A DNA stretch of 64,000 bases from an uncultured Aquimarina sp. (GTDB lineage Bacteria > Bacteroidota > Bacteroidia > Flavobacteriales > Flavobacteriaceae), in the NCBI GenBank assembly GCA_947498815.1, contig CANMLU010000009.1:124001-188000 (forward strand), read 5' to 3'. A program made the translations under genes and the position numbers. Each line of letters starts with the position of its first letter. Position 1 is the stretch's first letter. This document shows, one piece after another, positions 9,387 to 19,273 of the stretch. A model generated the notes under the pieces. That model was not told the DNA's origin and did not search any database. It saw only the letters and a list, made by a program, of their open reading frames with translations.

Positions 9387-12140
9387 TTAAAGTGATCCTA
9401 AAGACGTTTTTCCTAATATGATTTGTCCATCAATGTCATCATCATTATCACAATCAATCAATCTACCTGCAGGATATAAGGTTTGCAGGCTGAATAATCT
9501 ATCTATAAATATTTTCAATTTTGCGATTTCTTGATCTGTGCTATCTGTTTTTTCTATTAAGTATTCTTTATATGCCTTTTCAAACTGAAGAAGGCCGTTT
9601 TCATCATCTGGCACTTCATCTTTGCGATGACCTACCCAACAAATCCTTGCCACTATATGAGCAGGAATTTCTTGTTTGATTACATTTTCCATGTAATTTC
9701 TAAAATCGGTATCGGCAAATCGATAGGTATACCCTGGTAAAATAATACTCACCCGATAAGAATATGGATCTACAGGTTCACAATTTTCGCAAGTATCGGC
9801 ACAAACCGGAATAAAACAATCTGCCGGGATATTATCTTGTTTTACATCGGGCCTTAATAGGATATGTTCGACCAAAAAGAGGCCTTCTTCGGTGAAATCA
9901 TTTTCAATAAATGCCAATGTGTCAAAGATTCCTTTTCTAAGCTCATCTTGAGTATCATAAAAACGAGAATGTATCGCAGTAATCCTTTTTGAACTAGATG
10001 CAGGAAATTCGGTATTAATGACACTGAATGAATACACTCCTTTTTTACTCGACTTATTGATTTTGATATGATCAACATCGGTATCATCCTTTATTACTTT
10101 TGTAAATGCCTCTTCGAGTTCATAGGTACTGGTTTCTATGAGTAATAATACTGTAAGATGTAGTTCATTTATTGCAGCACTTTTAGAGCCATAGTTTTCT
10201 GTAGACCTAAGAATAGGATCACCTTTGGTGTCCAAAATTTCCCATCTAAAAACTTTACAATCATTTTCATCGATATCTGTTTTGATATTGATGAATGAAT
10301 TAGAAATATTTCTTCGATTATAATCTTTAATCCCTAATAATCTTGCTAATCTTTTCTGAGTACCAGAAACGTTATCGGTATCCCATAGGTTCTCATGGGG
10401 TTGCTTATAATAGTTAAATGCGTTACCCCGTTCTGTACTAATTATTTTATAATCTTTTAAGAATGCCTCTTTATTTCGAAGTACAACCTCTCCTGTGCTT
10501 TCACCATAAAGAGTTTTCATAAGAAAGGTGTATTCGCTAAACCTCTCGGCGAATCGTGCAAGCAGATGATCCAGAATTTGATTTCTGCGTTCAACACTGT
10601 TATCTATTTCTTTAAACAGGGCATTGGTTAATTCTTCATCATTATCAACGTTATAATTGTTTACCAGCTCTTCGAATCCGGCAATATCTTTGATAGCCTG
10701 CGTAAAATAAGTATTTGTAGATTGCCCACTTACAGATAGTAATTCCTTTACTTTTCCTAGGTGTTTGAAATAACTAGCTAAAATCTTATCAAAAAACAAC
10801 AAGTATCCTTTAAGTTGCTTTGCTTGCGATTTTCTTTCGGTTGTTGATCTTGAGGATAATCCATTAATTCCGATTCCATAGGTATCAGGAAAATCATTCT
10901 GTATCGTTGTGTAAGCATTATTCTCAAAATATTGTCCCTTTGGAAATGGCACATCTTGATCCAATATCAGAGTCGCTTCTGGTTTTAATTCATCTATATA
11001 ATCGTCTACCTTTTTTTGATTAAGATTAAGTGGTAAAAACCCTTTATTATAATTGATGATACTTTTATCACAAAGGACAGGTTTTTTCCCTCTATCTATA
11101 CAAATTAACCAGTCACTAGACTCTGCAATATCATCATCACAATTACCAATGGCGACCTCTTTAACGAACTTAACGCCTTCGACATTCATAATTAATTTTA
11201 TGACGTCGGATAGCCGTACTTCTCTGCGTAGATTGGCTTTTTCCAATTCTTTGGTATCAATAAAGCCTTTATTAAGAATTGGTCCTTCAAAAATTTGATC
11301 CGTCGTATAACCACGATCGAGCATTTGCTCAATAGAATAAAAATTTACTGTTGGCGAAAAATAATTATCAATTGCAATTAATATTTTGGCGTGTATCAGC
11401 TCTTCATCTGCTTCATTCTCTACTTCGATACTTGCACAAATTGAAATTGGATGCAATTCTATTTCGCTTAAATCAATGAGGTCTTCGCAAAGATTACGAT
11501 TTTGATGATACGCAACTCTTATAGCTTCAAGTAAATCATTTTTTGTGTTTTGTGTAACAGTTTCTTGTTCCTCTTCTGGATACTGCTCCACTATATTTTC
11601 GATATAATCTTCGTCGTATTCTACAGAGATATTATATAGACCTCGTAATTCGAATCTTTTGGCATCACCATCTTCAATTAACTTATCTTCATTGGCTAGT
11701 GGCCCTCCGATATCTTTAATATCATAGGTAAGCAAGTCTTTTTCACAATCCAGAAACATTTTTTTTGTAAAAACACTTAACCAACAGTTTTTAATTCCTG
11801 GAATATCAATAAATATTTTTCTATAATCTAAGGCCGTTACTGGCTTTGACGGAAATATATCAGCTGGTTTAAAAAATTGATTTTCGAGATTTGTTTCTAC
11901 TGTGTCTGATGCTAATAAATTTTCAATGGGCATATTGATCCTCATACCAAGATCAGAAATGGCATAAGACAACATTTCTAAAATGGTAATTCCCGGATCA
12001 TGAGAGTTGTAATCCGTCCATAACCTACCGCCAAGTTGTGAGATGTAGTCTACTCCTTGTTTTCTAAGAAAAAAGAAATCTAAATCATCCTGAGTGGAGA
12101 CATCTTTTGGGATACTGATATGTGAATCTAAATTTGACAT
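9387..12140 (-). CDS. eCIS baseplate protein, Afp12/Pvc12-like
   Basis: A 917-aa cytoplasmic protein without signal peptide. The N-terminus has the conserved baseplate-type stretch LWTDYNSHDPGITILEMLSY (about residues 42-61), which is seen in wedge proteins of contractile tails and in Afp12/Pvc12. A second landmark, near residue 780, is the Cys-rich CADTCENCEPVDPYSYR followed by the VSIILPGYTYRFADTDFRNY region. Its start overlaps the 3' end of the baseplate J gene by 13 nt, so the two are translationally coupled. The expected role is to form the baseplate wedge together with the J and gp25 proteins. The 39 nt before the DUF4157 gene contain no terminator. Confidence is good for a baseplate role and lower for exact equivalence to Afp12. 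Confidence 0.8.
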   Translation of the reverse strand: MSNLDSHISIPKDVSTQDDLDFFFLRKQGVDYISQLGGRLWTDYNSHDPGITILEMLSYAISDLGMRINMPIENLLASDTVETNLENQFFKPADIFPSKPVTALDYRKIFIDIPGIKNCWLSVFTKKMFLDCEKDLLTYDIKDIGGPLANEDKLIEDGDAKRFELRGLYNISVEYDEDYIENIVEQYPEEEQETVTQNTKNDLLEAIRVAYHQNRNLCEDLIDLSEIELHPISICASIEVENEADEELIHAKILIAIDNYFSPTVNFYSIEQMLDRGYTTDQIFEGPILNKGFIDTKELEKANLRREVRLSDVIKLIMNVEGVKFVKEVAIGNCDDDIAESSDWLICIDRGKKPVLCDKSIINYNKGFLPLNLNQKKVDDYIDELKPEATLILDQDVPFPKGQYFENNAYTTIQNDFPDTYGIGINGLSSRSTTERKSQAKQLKGYLLFFDKILASYFKHLGKVKELLSVSGQSTNTYFTQAIKDIAGFEELVNNYNVDNDEELTNALFKEIDNSVERRNQILDHLLARFAERFSEYTFLMKTLYGESTGEVVLRNKEAFLKDYKIISTERGNAFNYYKQPHENLWDTDNVSGTQKRLARLLGIKDYNRRNISNSFINIKTDIDENDCKVFRWEILDTKGDPILRSTENYGSKSAAINELHLTVLLLIETSTYELEEAFTKVIKDDTDVDHIKINKSSKKGVYSFSVINTEFPASSSKRITAIHSRFYDTQDELRKGIFDTLAFIENDFTEEGLFLVEHILLRPDVKQDNIPADCFIPVCADTCENCEPVDPYSYRVSIILPGYTYRFADTDFRNYMENVIKQEIPAHIVARICWVGHRKDEVPDDENGLLQFEKAYKEYLIEKTDSTDQEIAKLKIFIDRLFSLQTLYPAGRLIDCDNDDDIDGQIILGKTSLGSL

Positions 12141-15100
12141 GTCTCTTTTTCTTTTTCTATCTTATTACTATCTGGACATATTTCTATGGCTGTACTTACG
12201 TTATGCTCTTTGGCAGAGACTAATATTGATGCTGGATTTGAAGGCTCTACACTATTACCAGAACTTACTCCATCTATTGTCATGCTTACATCCTCAAGAT
12301 AATCTACATATTCAAGTTTTTCAAGATAATCTATAAGCACACTGCGATGCAGGGTAACTCCAAAATCAATACTTCTTGAGGTGTCGAATGCCCATGGTGA
12401 TAAAAACTTAGTAATATCCTGACTAAGCTGTTTTTGGTAAAAATTCTCGTCAAAACGATCATAAAACTTCACAGAGAGTTGTACCTGTACCTCTTCATAA
12501 GTCGGATTAACTACTAGAGCATTTACCTGCATTGAGTTAAGCGTATTAATATATTTCTGTACTTTGTTTAAAGTAGCTCTACTTACTCTGGGTTGAAAAA
12601 TATCAAACACATTTTTATTGATGGTATCCGGTATAACTACCAGAGTAACATCTCCTGGTGATAAAAACGAAGATGCATTGGTATGGTTTAAGCATTTTGT
12701 TTGATAAATTTCTGGAAATTTCTGAAGGACTAAATTCTCATAATCCCATAATGTAATCGCCCTGTTTTTATGCCTTAGTCGTTCACTAATCCTGCGGTAA
12801 TAGGCATCATCGGTCTCCAATGGCGTTCCATCAAAAGAATTATAAGGTTGTGTAATACTTTTAATCTGCGGAACACGAGTAACCAATTTACTTATTGTAC
12901 TATCTGGTAACCCTGATTCTAAATGTGACAATTCATTACTTCGGTTATCAAATTCGGCAACTACTGCTTGAGAAAGAATAGCTTTTACTTTACTTACGGC
13001 ATCATAATTTTTATGAATTCGTGCTCGTATCCATATATACCCTTCTGGTAATCTTGTATTCTCTTTTGTTGCTTGTTTTGGAATAGCGAATTTGATAATC
13101 CCCGAAGTCAATAAATTATCTGTACTATCCTTCAAAATATCATCTTGCAAATCTTTCCAATGGTTATTGGATAACACTGCCCATTCTACTCGTTCTTTTC
13201 CCTCAAAAGAAATTGTCAAGGGGTTTTCGCTACCTTCAAGTACTTGAATTAACAAAGATACTTGCTCTCCTATCTTTGCATTTTCAAGGCCTATATACAA
13301 TGACCCTCCTTTACAATGTCTAGGTACTATATGATTTTCTAAAAACTCTGCCTTCTCATTTTGATTCAGAAGTGATAATTGATCTTTTAGTTGATCTTTT
13401 AAAAATTTATGTTCCTCATGTTGTCCATAGGGGTCTTCATGAAAAAGGCTAATCAAATTTTTCTGATATCCATCTTCCTCTATATCTTCAAGTTTCGTGG
13501 ACGCCGAAGCCTTATAATTCATTGTTATCGTTTCTGCCAATGGGATATACGGTTCTTTAGGAATTGGGGGTTCGGTGCCATCTGGACTAGGAGTCTGTAC
13601 CTCTTTTGAAATTGCTAATGCATATTTGGTAGGATATAATTCTTGTAAAAACGATTGATTTAGTGAGAATCGTAAAGGTCCATTTTTATAAAGTTCATAT
13701 CCACTATTAGTAAACGTAAAATCAGTTCGATAGATTTTTGTGGTGTTGTTTTTGGATGTAAATAATTGTTGTGCGGGTGTAATATTTATATCTTTCCATA
13801 CTTCTTTATCAAAAACAGCAGGGGTAAGTTTAAAATAACTATCATTAACACTAGAATTACCATAATTGGCATACTGATCTTGAAATCCTCCAGCAAATTC
13901 TGGAGTATCTTTCCAAATAATATCAAAATCAATCCTTGTCCAGGGTTTACGAAAAACCTCTGGGTAGTTCATGATGAAATTAGATTTTTTAATTGGGTCT
14001 GTTGTAAAAGGATAAAATGGTTTGTCGACATTAATAACCCCGGTATCATTCTCTAATACCAGTGAGTTAATATCTTTTACATCGATATCAATTTTAATCT
14101 CGTTAAGAACATTTATAGCTAATCGCCTATAGATATCATATCCTGTATAGTCAAATGTCTCTTCTCCAATCTCTGTTTCTATCTTTTTCTTAGTTGAATC
14201 AATTAAAAAACGGACAACTGGCAAATTGGTTGTATAGTTCTCTAAGTGTATCTCTTTATTATAATTAACAACAGAGGGTTCATCTTTGGCAATTGCAAAT
14301 GAGAGCACCAATTGATTTTGTGACATTGTTGCCGTAGAAAGTGTATAGGGTCCTAACCATCCAGATTCTCCACTACAATAGATATCAATATTTTCTTTAA
14401 GATCTTCGCTTTTAAATGTTTTTGGCGGAAACGGAATCTTAAATTTATCTTCCTCCGTTCCTGGATTTGGACCAACCTCTATTGGTGTGGTATACTTTAA
14501 AGTTATTGTAACGGTACGAGCACCTTCTTTTAATTCCAATAACGGTGATGCTAGACTAAAACCCGTTTTAGCATCGGGTAATTCTGGATAGGTATCTGCA
14601 GAAGATGGATATCCAAATGGCCACCAGTCGGCAGATCCCTCGGGAAAATCTCCTCCTTGTCCATCAAACGAATTTGCTACATCGGAAGTTTTTAATTCTC
14701 TTTTAAAAAGTATGTCTCCATCATTATTCTCAACAACCTCTTGATGATTATATATATTTTTTAATAATGCTACTTGTGTTTTATTAGCAATAAGTTCCTC
14801 TTCTGTTTTATATACTCTTTTATTCCCAAGAGTATCTTTCCCAGCATCAAGTTCGGTTCCTTTAGCTATTTTTTCAGCTAAGCTCTTTTTTGCTATTTCA
14901 AAAAGAATGTGAACTTTATCTGCTTTGGCAGGTAATTTTTCAACCTTTAAAATCTCCTGATAATAAAAATCTAAATGCCTTTTTGTTAAACCATTAAATC
15001 GTTTCTGTGAAAAGCTCAATAATTTTATAAAACAAATAAATAAAGTAAAATGAGGAGTTACTTCGGATTCACTTTCTTGTTTTTTAAGTGTATCTGTAAT

Positions 15101-15391
15101 TTCTTGTTTAAGTTTTTGATAATCAACACTTCCTCTTAATGGTATGGTAGCATCGTTAAAATCAAAATAGCGGAATAAATCTTGCCAATCACCCAAAGGG
15201 TTGTCATTATTTGACACATCAAAATAATTAACATGCTTAGCAAAATTATATGCAAAAAGGATCCAATCTTCTATGTCTAAATCATGAAGTTTTAGATTAT
15301 CAGGTTTAAGTTTATCATTATACCTTTGTTGTTGATCCCTTCCGTTTCTTCTTAGGATACTATCTATATATTCGCAGTTTTCTTCTGACAT
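12128..15391 (-). CDS. Baseplate J-like wedge protein (Afp11/Pvc11-like)
   Basis: A 1087-aa protein with no signal peptide. The C-terminal third carries the baseplate J-type core: FDGTPLETDDAYYRRISERL near residue 850, then NRAITLWDYENLVLQKFPEI, then a repeat-like wing (VNALVVNPTYEEVQVQLSV) and a terminal FGVTLHRSVLIDYLEKLEYV. Family members (phage P2 gpJ, T4 gp6, Afp11) form the ring that links the spike hub to the sheath. It is longer than phage J proteins, as is usual for eCIS. It lies 16 nt downstream of the gp25 gene and overlaps the next gene by 13 nt, which indicates one operon. Confidence 0.88.
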   Translation of the reverse strand: MSEENCEYIDSILRRNGRDQQQRYNDKLKPDNLKLHDLDIEDWILFAYNFAKHVNYFDVSNNDNPLGDWQDLFRYFDFNDATIPLRGSVDYQKLKQEITDTLKKQESESEVTPHFTLFICFIKLLSFSQKRFNGLTKRHLDFYYQEILKVEKLPAKADKVHILFEIAKKSLAEKIAKGTELDAGKDTLGNKRVYKTEEELIANKTQVALLKNIYNHQEVVENNDGDILFKRELKTSDVANSFDGQGGDFPEGSADWWPFGYPSSADTYPELPDAKTGFSLASPLLELKEGARTVTITLKYTTPIEVGPNPGTEEDKFKIPFPPKTFKSEDLKENIDIYCSGESGWLGPYTLSTATMSQNQLVLSFAIAKDEPSVVNYNKEIHLENYTTNLPVVRFLIDSTKKKIETEIGEETFDYTGYDIYRRLAINVLNEIKIDIDVKDINSLVLENDTGVINVDKPFYPFTTDPIKKSNFIMNYPEVFRKPWTRIDFDIIWKDTPEFAGGFQDQYANYGNSSVNDSYFKLTPAVFDKEVWKDINITPAQQLFTSKNNTTKIYRTDFTFTNSGYELYKNGPLRFSLNQSFLQELYPTKYALAISKEVQTPSPDGTEPPIPKEPYIPLAETITMNYKASASTKLEDIEEDGYQKNLISLFHEDPYGQHEEHKFLKDQLKDQLSLLNQNEKAEFLENHIVPRHCKGGSLYIGLENAKIGEQVSLLIQVLEGSENPLTISFEGKERVEWAVLSNNHWKDLQDDILKDSTDNLLTSGIIKFAIPKQATKENTRLPEGYIWIRARIHKNYDAVSKVKAILSQAVVAEFDNRSNELSHLESGLPDSTISKLVTRVPQIKSITQPYNSFDGTPLETDDAYYRRISERLRHKNRAITLWDYENLVLQKFPEIYQTKCLNHTNASSFLSPGDVTLVVIPDTINKNVFDIFQPRVSRATLNKVQKYINTLNSMQVNALVVNPTYEEVQVQLSVKFYDRFDENFYQKQLSQDITKFLSPWAFDTSRSIDFGVTLHRSVLIDYLEKLEYVDYLEDVSMTIDGVSSGNSVEPSNPASILVSAKEHNVSTAIEICPDSNKIEKEKETCQI

Positions 15392-15407
15392 TGTTTTAGG
15401 TTAAGAA

Positions 15408-15818
15408 TTAAATATCAGTTCCTTCTTCTAAATAAAATGGGAACACTACATTACTTCGAGAATTTGTTGCTCTCACGATATATTCTACTCGTATAAACAA
15501 TTCTCCTTGCAGTGTATCACTCTCACTTATATCTATACTATCCACATCAATTCTTGGTTCGTGATACAGAATAGCCGTTTTAATCAACTCAGATATATGG
15601 GTGATTAATGTTCTGTTTAGGCTTTCGAACAGCAATTCATCCAGGTTACACCCATAATCAGGAAACATGACACGTTCTCCCAAGCGGGTAGCCAATAAAA
15701 TCTCTAAACTACTTTTAATATCTTCTTCATCGGATATCATTTTTATAGTATTCGAATTTTTACTAAACTCGGGAGGAAAGCTCCATCCTACACCCAAAAA
15801 AGATTTTTTATTTTCCAT
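15408..15818 (-). CDS. gp25-like baseplate protein (Afp9/Pvc9-like)
   Basis: A 136-aa protein with the gp25/IraD fold signature: an N-terminal segment FLGVGWSFPPEFS, an acidic patch EEDIKSSLEILLATRLGERV (about residues 31-50), then MFPDYGCNLDELLFE and the Arg-rich EPRIDVDSIDIS strand. The R-x-G-E-R-x-x-x-P-x-x-G pattern is typical of gp25 proteins, which join the inner baseplate to the first sheath ring. It starts 1 nt after the PAAR gene stop. Length and position match Afp9 between spike and baseplate J genes. Confidence 0.9.
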   Translation of the reverse strand: MENKKSFLGVGWSFPPEFSKNSNTIKMISDEEDIKSSLEILLATRLGERVMFPDYGCNLDELLFESLNRTLITHISELIKTAILYHEPRIDVDSIDISESDTLQGELFIRVEYIVRATNSRSNVVFPFYLEEGTDI

Positions 15819-15819
15819 A

Positions 15820-16107
15820 CTATCCTATCATTACTGTTGGTTCGCCTGCTACAATTGATCCGCCATGAGCGGTGGTATCTCCCAAACGTGCCGCTGGCAT
15901 TCCGCCTATCATTACCGTCCCTGACCCAGCCACTATTGAATCTGGAGGGCCGCTACAGGTAGCCATATCACCTACTCTGGCGGCAGGCATCCCTGCTATC
16001 AAAACAGTAGGTTCGCCAGCGGGTAGTATTGGTCCCCCTACATGAGGTACAGTTCCAGTTACCATAGGGCACACATGCATATCATTTACTCTTGCTGCTG
16101 GTGGCAT
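15820..16107 (-). CDS. PAAR spike-tip protein (Afp10/Pvc10-like)
   Basis: A 95-aa protein that begins MPPAARVNDMHVCPM and repeats the PAAR signature: AGMPAARVGDMATCSG and GGMPAARLGDTTAHGG. It is rich in Gly and has the evenly spaced His/Cys residues that bind the metal in the cone-shaped tip. PAAR proteins cap the VgrG spike and sharpen it. No extension domain is present, so the tip itself carries no effector. It is 60 nt downstream of the spike gene and 1 nt upstream of gp25. Confidence 0.95.
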   Translation of the reverse strand: MPPAARVNDMHVCPMVTGTVPHVGGPILPAGEPTVLIAGMPAARVGDMATCSGPPDSIVAGSGTVMIGGMPAARLGDTTAHGGSIVAGEPTVMIG

Positions 16108-16167
16108 ATTTGATTGTTATTTATTGTTATTATTATATTTAATATCGTTTATGCTGCTATAAAACAT

Positions 16168-17913
16168 TTAGTTTATTTGCACCAATGATCCTTTTAGAAC
16201 GGCTGTTGCGCCAGATGACACCTCGGCTCCAGAGGATCCTTCGGCTTTAAATGCTGCGCTTGCTGCGATATTTACATTGGTTCCTTCGATAGTAACATCT
16301 CCAGAAGCTTTTAGCTCTATATTTCCGGCACTTTCCATTAAAATACCTGCACTATCAATAGTGATCACATTTGAGTTCTCGTCTTCAATAATTATGGTTC
16401 CTGCATCCTCATCCAAAGCGATATGTTTACCGGCTGGTGTTGAGATATTGATCGTTTTTTTATCATCATCAAAAAGTATCTTCATCTCACTACGGGTTAC
16501 AAATCCTTTTTCGTGATTATCATCCGCAGCCGTTATCGGGGCTGGTTTTGCACTACTATGCAGCATTCCCAAAACGATAGCATCATTTGGATCATCATTT
16601 ATAAATCCTATAATGACCTCATCTTCAATTTCTGGTCTAAAAAACGCCCCTCTATTTTCGCCGGCATCCAATGAAGCTATTCTACACCATATTCCTTGTT
16701 CCTGATTATCGATAATGGGTATTTGCACCAAAATACGTTCTTCGCCATCGGGGTCATCTTGCAGTTGGGATACTACACCTATTTGTAATCCTTGAATTGC
16801 CGGAAGTAATCCTGATGCTGGAGCTGCATTAATATCAAATGTTTCTGAAAACCATTCTGGGTTTAATCCAAATTGTGCGTCTACTGTCCAGTTGCCTTCG
16901 GTAATATTGTGGCGTACACCCGTAACATATACATTACCATTAAACCGTTCACCAACACCCTCTAATTTGAGGATGGTATTAGGTTTTACCCCGGCAATGC
17001 CTTGAAATTTTACGCGACCACGAACTTTGGATAATTGCTGAAACAACCACTTGGCATCGGCCCAGCCCTGTAATTCGGTATCGGTAACGGCACCACCATG
17101 TCTAAGTTCTAGATTTTCAAGTCCAATAGTTTCTGACAAATCGTTTGCACTTAGGTTACCATTAAGAGAAACAGACGGGTCATTTGCTTCTATTTCAAGC
17201 ACTTCCTGATCTGCATAATTCCAAGAGTACGAAGAAACCTTATTAATTTGATGCCTGGCATCTATCTCTGCATCAAAATCCAGTAATGTGGCTCCATACG
17301 TAATGGTTTCAATTTCGGCCTGTCCCAAATCTGGCTTCTTAATGCTTATCGTACCATCATCAACGAAACATAATTGACCATTGGATTGTGCTCTAGAGAT
17401 CATAAAATCCCAATCAGACGCGTTATATTGAACTAACTCGGGATGAGAAAAACTTGTAGATTCAACATCACTTTCTAATCCGTATTCGCCAATAATTTCT
17501 TCGAAAATATCACTATCGGTACTTTCATAAAAATACTTGCTTTTCTTTCCTATTGTAAGTTTTACAGATTCGTCTTTACACTCAATAATTAATTGACTTG
17601 TATTGGATCGTATTTTCAGGTTGTGTTTAATAACAATCCCTTTAAAAATGGTTTCCTCATCAGAATGATAACCTGCTGTAATTTCTATTTCTTTTCCTGG
17701 TATGAGCAGTTCGTCATTACTAAGTTCAAAATCTCTTGCCGAAGCACTGCCATCAATAAGCACGATTTGTGCCATAGGTATCCTGTTAACTTCTTTATCT
17801 ACCAGAATACTTTTGACCTGAAATACCTTGGATAATTCTTGTCCTTCGATAAGAATTTTAAAAGTAATCAAATCCGAACTCTTGGATGTTTGTATGACGC
17901 CACTATTATTCAT
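16168..17913 (-). CDS. VgrG/Pvc8-like spike protein
   Basis: A 581-aa spike protein. Residues about 1-360 match the gp27-like hub (FKILIEGQELSKVFQVKSIL, then YGLESDVESTSFSHPELVQYNASDWDFM, typical of VgrG hub folds). An OB-fold gp5-like domain follows (VSQLQDDPDGEERILVQIPI, WCRIASLDAG, FFRPEIEDEVIIGFINDDP). The C-terminus is a beta-helix of short repeats (AGILMESAGNIELKASGDVTIEGTNVNI). It ends on the helix, with no added effector domain. The start codon immediately follows the stop of the LysM gene. The expected place in the particle is the trimeric spike below the tube, capped by the PAAR protein. Confidence 0.93.
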   Translation of the reverse strand: MNNSGVIQTSKSSDLITFKILIEGQELSKVFQVKSILVDKEVNRIPMAQIVLIDGSASARDFELSNDELLIPGKEIEITAGYHSDEETIFKGIVIKHNLKIRSNTSQLIIECKDESVKLTIGKKSKYFYESTDSDIFEEIIGEYGLESDVESTSFSHPELVQYNASDWDFMISRAQSNGQLCFVDDGTISIKKPDLGQAEIETITYGATLLDFDAEIDARHQINKVSSYSWNYADQEVLEIEANDPSVSLNGNLSANDLSETIGLENLELRHGGAVTDTELQGWADAKWLFQQLSKVRGRVKFQGIAGVKPNTILKLEGVGERFNGNVYVTGVRHNITEGNWTVDAQFGLNPEWFSETFDINAAPASGLLPAIQGLQIGVVSQLQDDPDGEERILVQIPIIDNQEQGIWCRIASLDAGENRGAFFRPEIEDEVIIGFINDDPNDAIVLGMLHSSAKPAPITAADDNHEKGFVTRSEMKILFDDDKKTINISTPAGKHIALDEDAGTIIIEDENSNVITIDSAGILMESAGNIELKASGDVTIEGTNVNIAASAAFKAEGSSGAEVSSGATAVLKGSLVQIN

Positions 17914-18639
17914 CTACGACTGTTTTTGCAAAGGAGGGAAAAATAGTTCCTGTCCTATTGTGAGTTTCCTGAAATTACTGATGTTATTGACTCGAGCAAC
18001 TTCCAGGTAATATTTTGGATCTCCATATATTCTGTGTGTCATTAAAGGCAAGGAATCACCAGCTTTGACTACCCTATAATGAGTAAGATCGGGTGATTGA
18101 TCATTTTGTTCTTTGGCTCGTTTTTCTTTTTCAATAAACTTCTTAAACTTAGCCTTTACCATGGCTCTAATAGGAGTGCCATCGGGTTTAAAAAGTTTAT
18201 ACTCAATATCCATTGAAGTAAGAAGGCAAGGAAACGTTAATGAGCCCCACAAGATCTTAAGATAATTGGGTTTATGGGTGTCTCCATTGTAATCATATAC
18301 TGCCTTTTTAAAAGCCTCCAGATCATCAATAATACCATTTCCTTTATCCTTATACACATTATCATCACTACTTGATTTGGGGTCATCTCCATAATGTACA
18401 ATTACTCCTGTACGATCAAATAGAAATTCTAAATCAAGATCTTCTGGAATTGATCTAATGAATTTTAAATCGTCAGAACTTGTTCCTTGTGCTTGATCTT
18501 CTTTATATTCTGTTTTAAGAGAAAAGCTATACTTCTCTGGATTTAATAGTGCCGTATATTTTAATTGAGGTAATTCTTCATTGAATTTCTCATCTTTAAA
18601 ACATCTAATGATCAGCTTTTGTAATTTGCCTTGACTCAT
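17914..18639 (-). CDS. LysM-type tube/baseplate adaptor (Afp7/Pvc7-like)
   Basis: A 241-aa protein. The N-terminal ~185 residues (KLQKLIIRCFKDEKFNEE, then LDLEFLFDRTGVI) are conserved in eCIS and phage gp53-like adaptors. The C-terminus holds a LysM-like module (HYRVVKAGDSLPLMTHRIYG with NNISNFRKLTIGQELFFPP). In contractile tails this protein joins the inner tube to the spike hub, and the LysM fold does not need to bind peptidoglycan. I set the start at the ATG at 18639 (MSQGKL); an in-frame TTG two codons upstream is possible. It ends directly against the spike gene. Confidence 0.88.
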   Translation of the reverse strand: MSQGKLQKLIIRCFKDEKFNEELPQLKYTALLNPEKYSFSLKTEYKEDQAQGTSSDDLKFIRSIPEDLDLEFLFDRTGVIVHYGDDPKSSSDDNVYKDKGNGIIDDLEAFKKAVYDYNGDTHKPNYLKILWGSLTFPCLLTSMDIEYKLFKPDGTPIRAMVKAKFKKFIEKEKRAKEQNDQSPDLTHYRVVKAGDSLPLMTHRIYGDPKYYLEVARVNNISNFRKLTIGQELFFPPLQKQS

Positions 18640-18652
18640 GATCAAAATTATT

Positions 18653-18814
18653 TTATCGTTCCTGTTGCTTTTCCAGAATTTCCATAACCTGTTCTACGCA
18701 GGCCTCAACCAAAGCCGACTTTTCTTTTTGACTATTAACTTCGATAGGTGGTTGTTTACCTTTCCCTTCATCCACATTGATTTTGATATGCAATTCTTTA
18801 ATTTCTATAGGCAT
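18653..18814 (-). CDS. DUF5908 small protein of the eCIS cluster
   Basis: A 53-aa frame between the second tube gene and the LysM gene. It begins MPIEIKELHIKINVDEGKG and ends in a charged helix (ALVEACVEQVMEILEKQQER). The MPIEI(K/R)EL opening is characteristic of DUF5908, a short family found at this position in Bacteroidetes contractile injection clusters. It lies 12 nt downstream of the tube gene and 13 nt upstream of the LysM gene, in operon register. Its function is unknown; a chaperone-like or adaptor role at the tube base is only a guess. Confidence 0.8.
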   Translation of the reverse strand: MPIEIKELHIKINVDEGKGKQPPIEVNSQKEKSALVEACVEQVMEILEKQQER

Positions 18815-18826
18815 CAGGTAATAGTT

Positions 18827-19273
18827 TTATAAAGTTTCGAAATAATTATACGTAAGTTCAAGAGATTCTATGACCAGTTTATTTTCTTCCGCATTAAAAT
18901 CTTCAACTACCCATTTTACAGGATAGGCATGATTTACATTCCAGGTTATTAAAGGCTGATGTTTTTCATCAAGTAACATTACAGTAAGGTTGATTGGCTT
19001 GATTTCAAAATTTTCAATAGCTTGTCTGCACCATTCTATTAAATCAGAATCGATTAAAAGTCCTCGTTTCAATACCAGATTGGGATATTTGGTTCTTACA
19101 GGAATTTTATGTTTAAACCTGTTTTCTCCTCCCTCGGCAATTTCTTCGGTTTCCAGATCTACAGAAAGACCTGAAACCGATTGAAATTGATAGTCATTAA
19201 TTTTGATTTTACCCTTGCTGTCTTGAAATTCAACTTTGAAATGAAAACCTACTGGCGGATAATATGAAGCCAT
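18827..19273 (-). CDS. Inner tube protein 2 (Afp5-like, gp19 fold)
   Basis: A 148-aa tail-tube protein with the gp19/Hcp pattern: MASYYPPVGFHFKVEF at the N-terminus, YQFQSVSGLSVDLETEEIAE, then KYPNLVLKRGLL, and VVEDFNAEENKLVIESLELT at the end. It shares the overall layout of the upstream tube gene but differs in its loops. In eCIS, one tube paralogue makes the bulk of the tube and another makes the ring next to the spike. Its longer ELTYNYFETL tail and its place next to DUF5908/LysM fit the spike-proximal ring (inference). Start and stop codons overlap within the two-gene tube pair. Confidence 0.9.
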   Translation of the reverse strand: MASYYPPVGFHFKVEFQDSKGKIKINDYQFQSVSGLSVDLETEEIAEGGENRFKHKIPVRTKYPNLVLKRGLLIDSDLIEWCRQAIENFEIKPINLTVMLLDEKHQPLITWNVNHAYPVKWVVEDFNAEENKLVIESLELTYNYFETL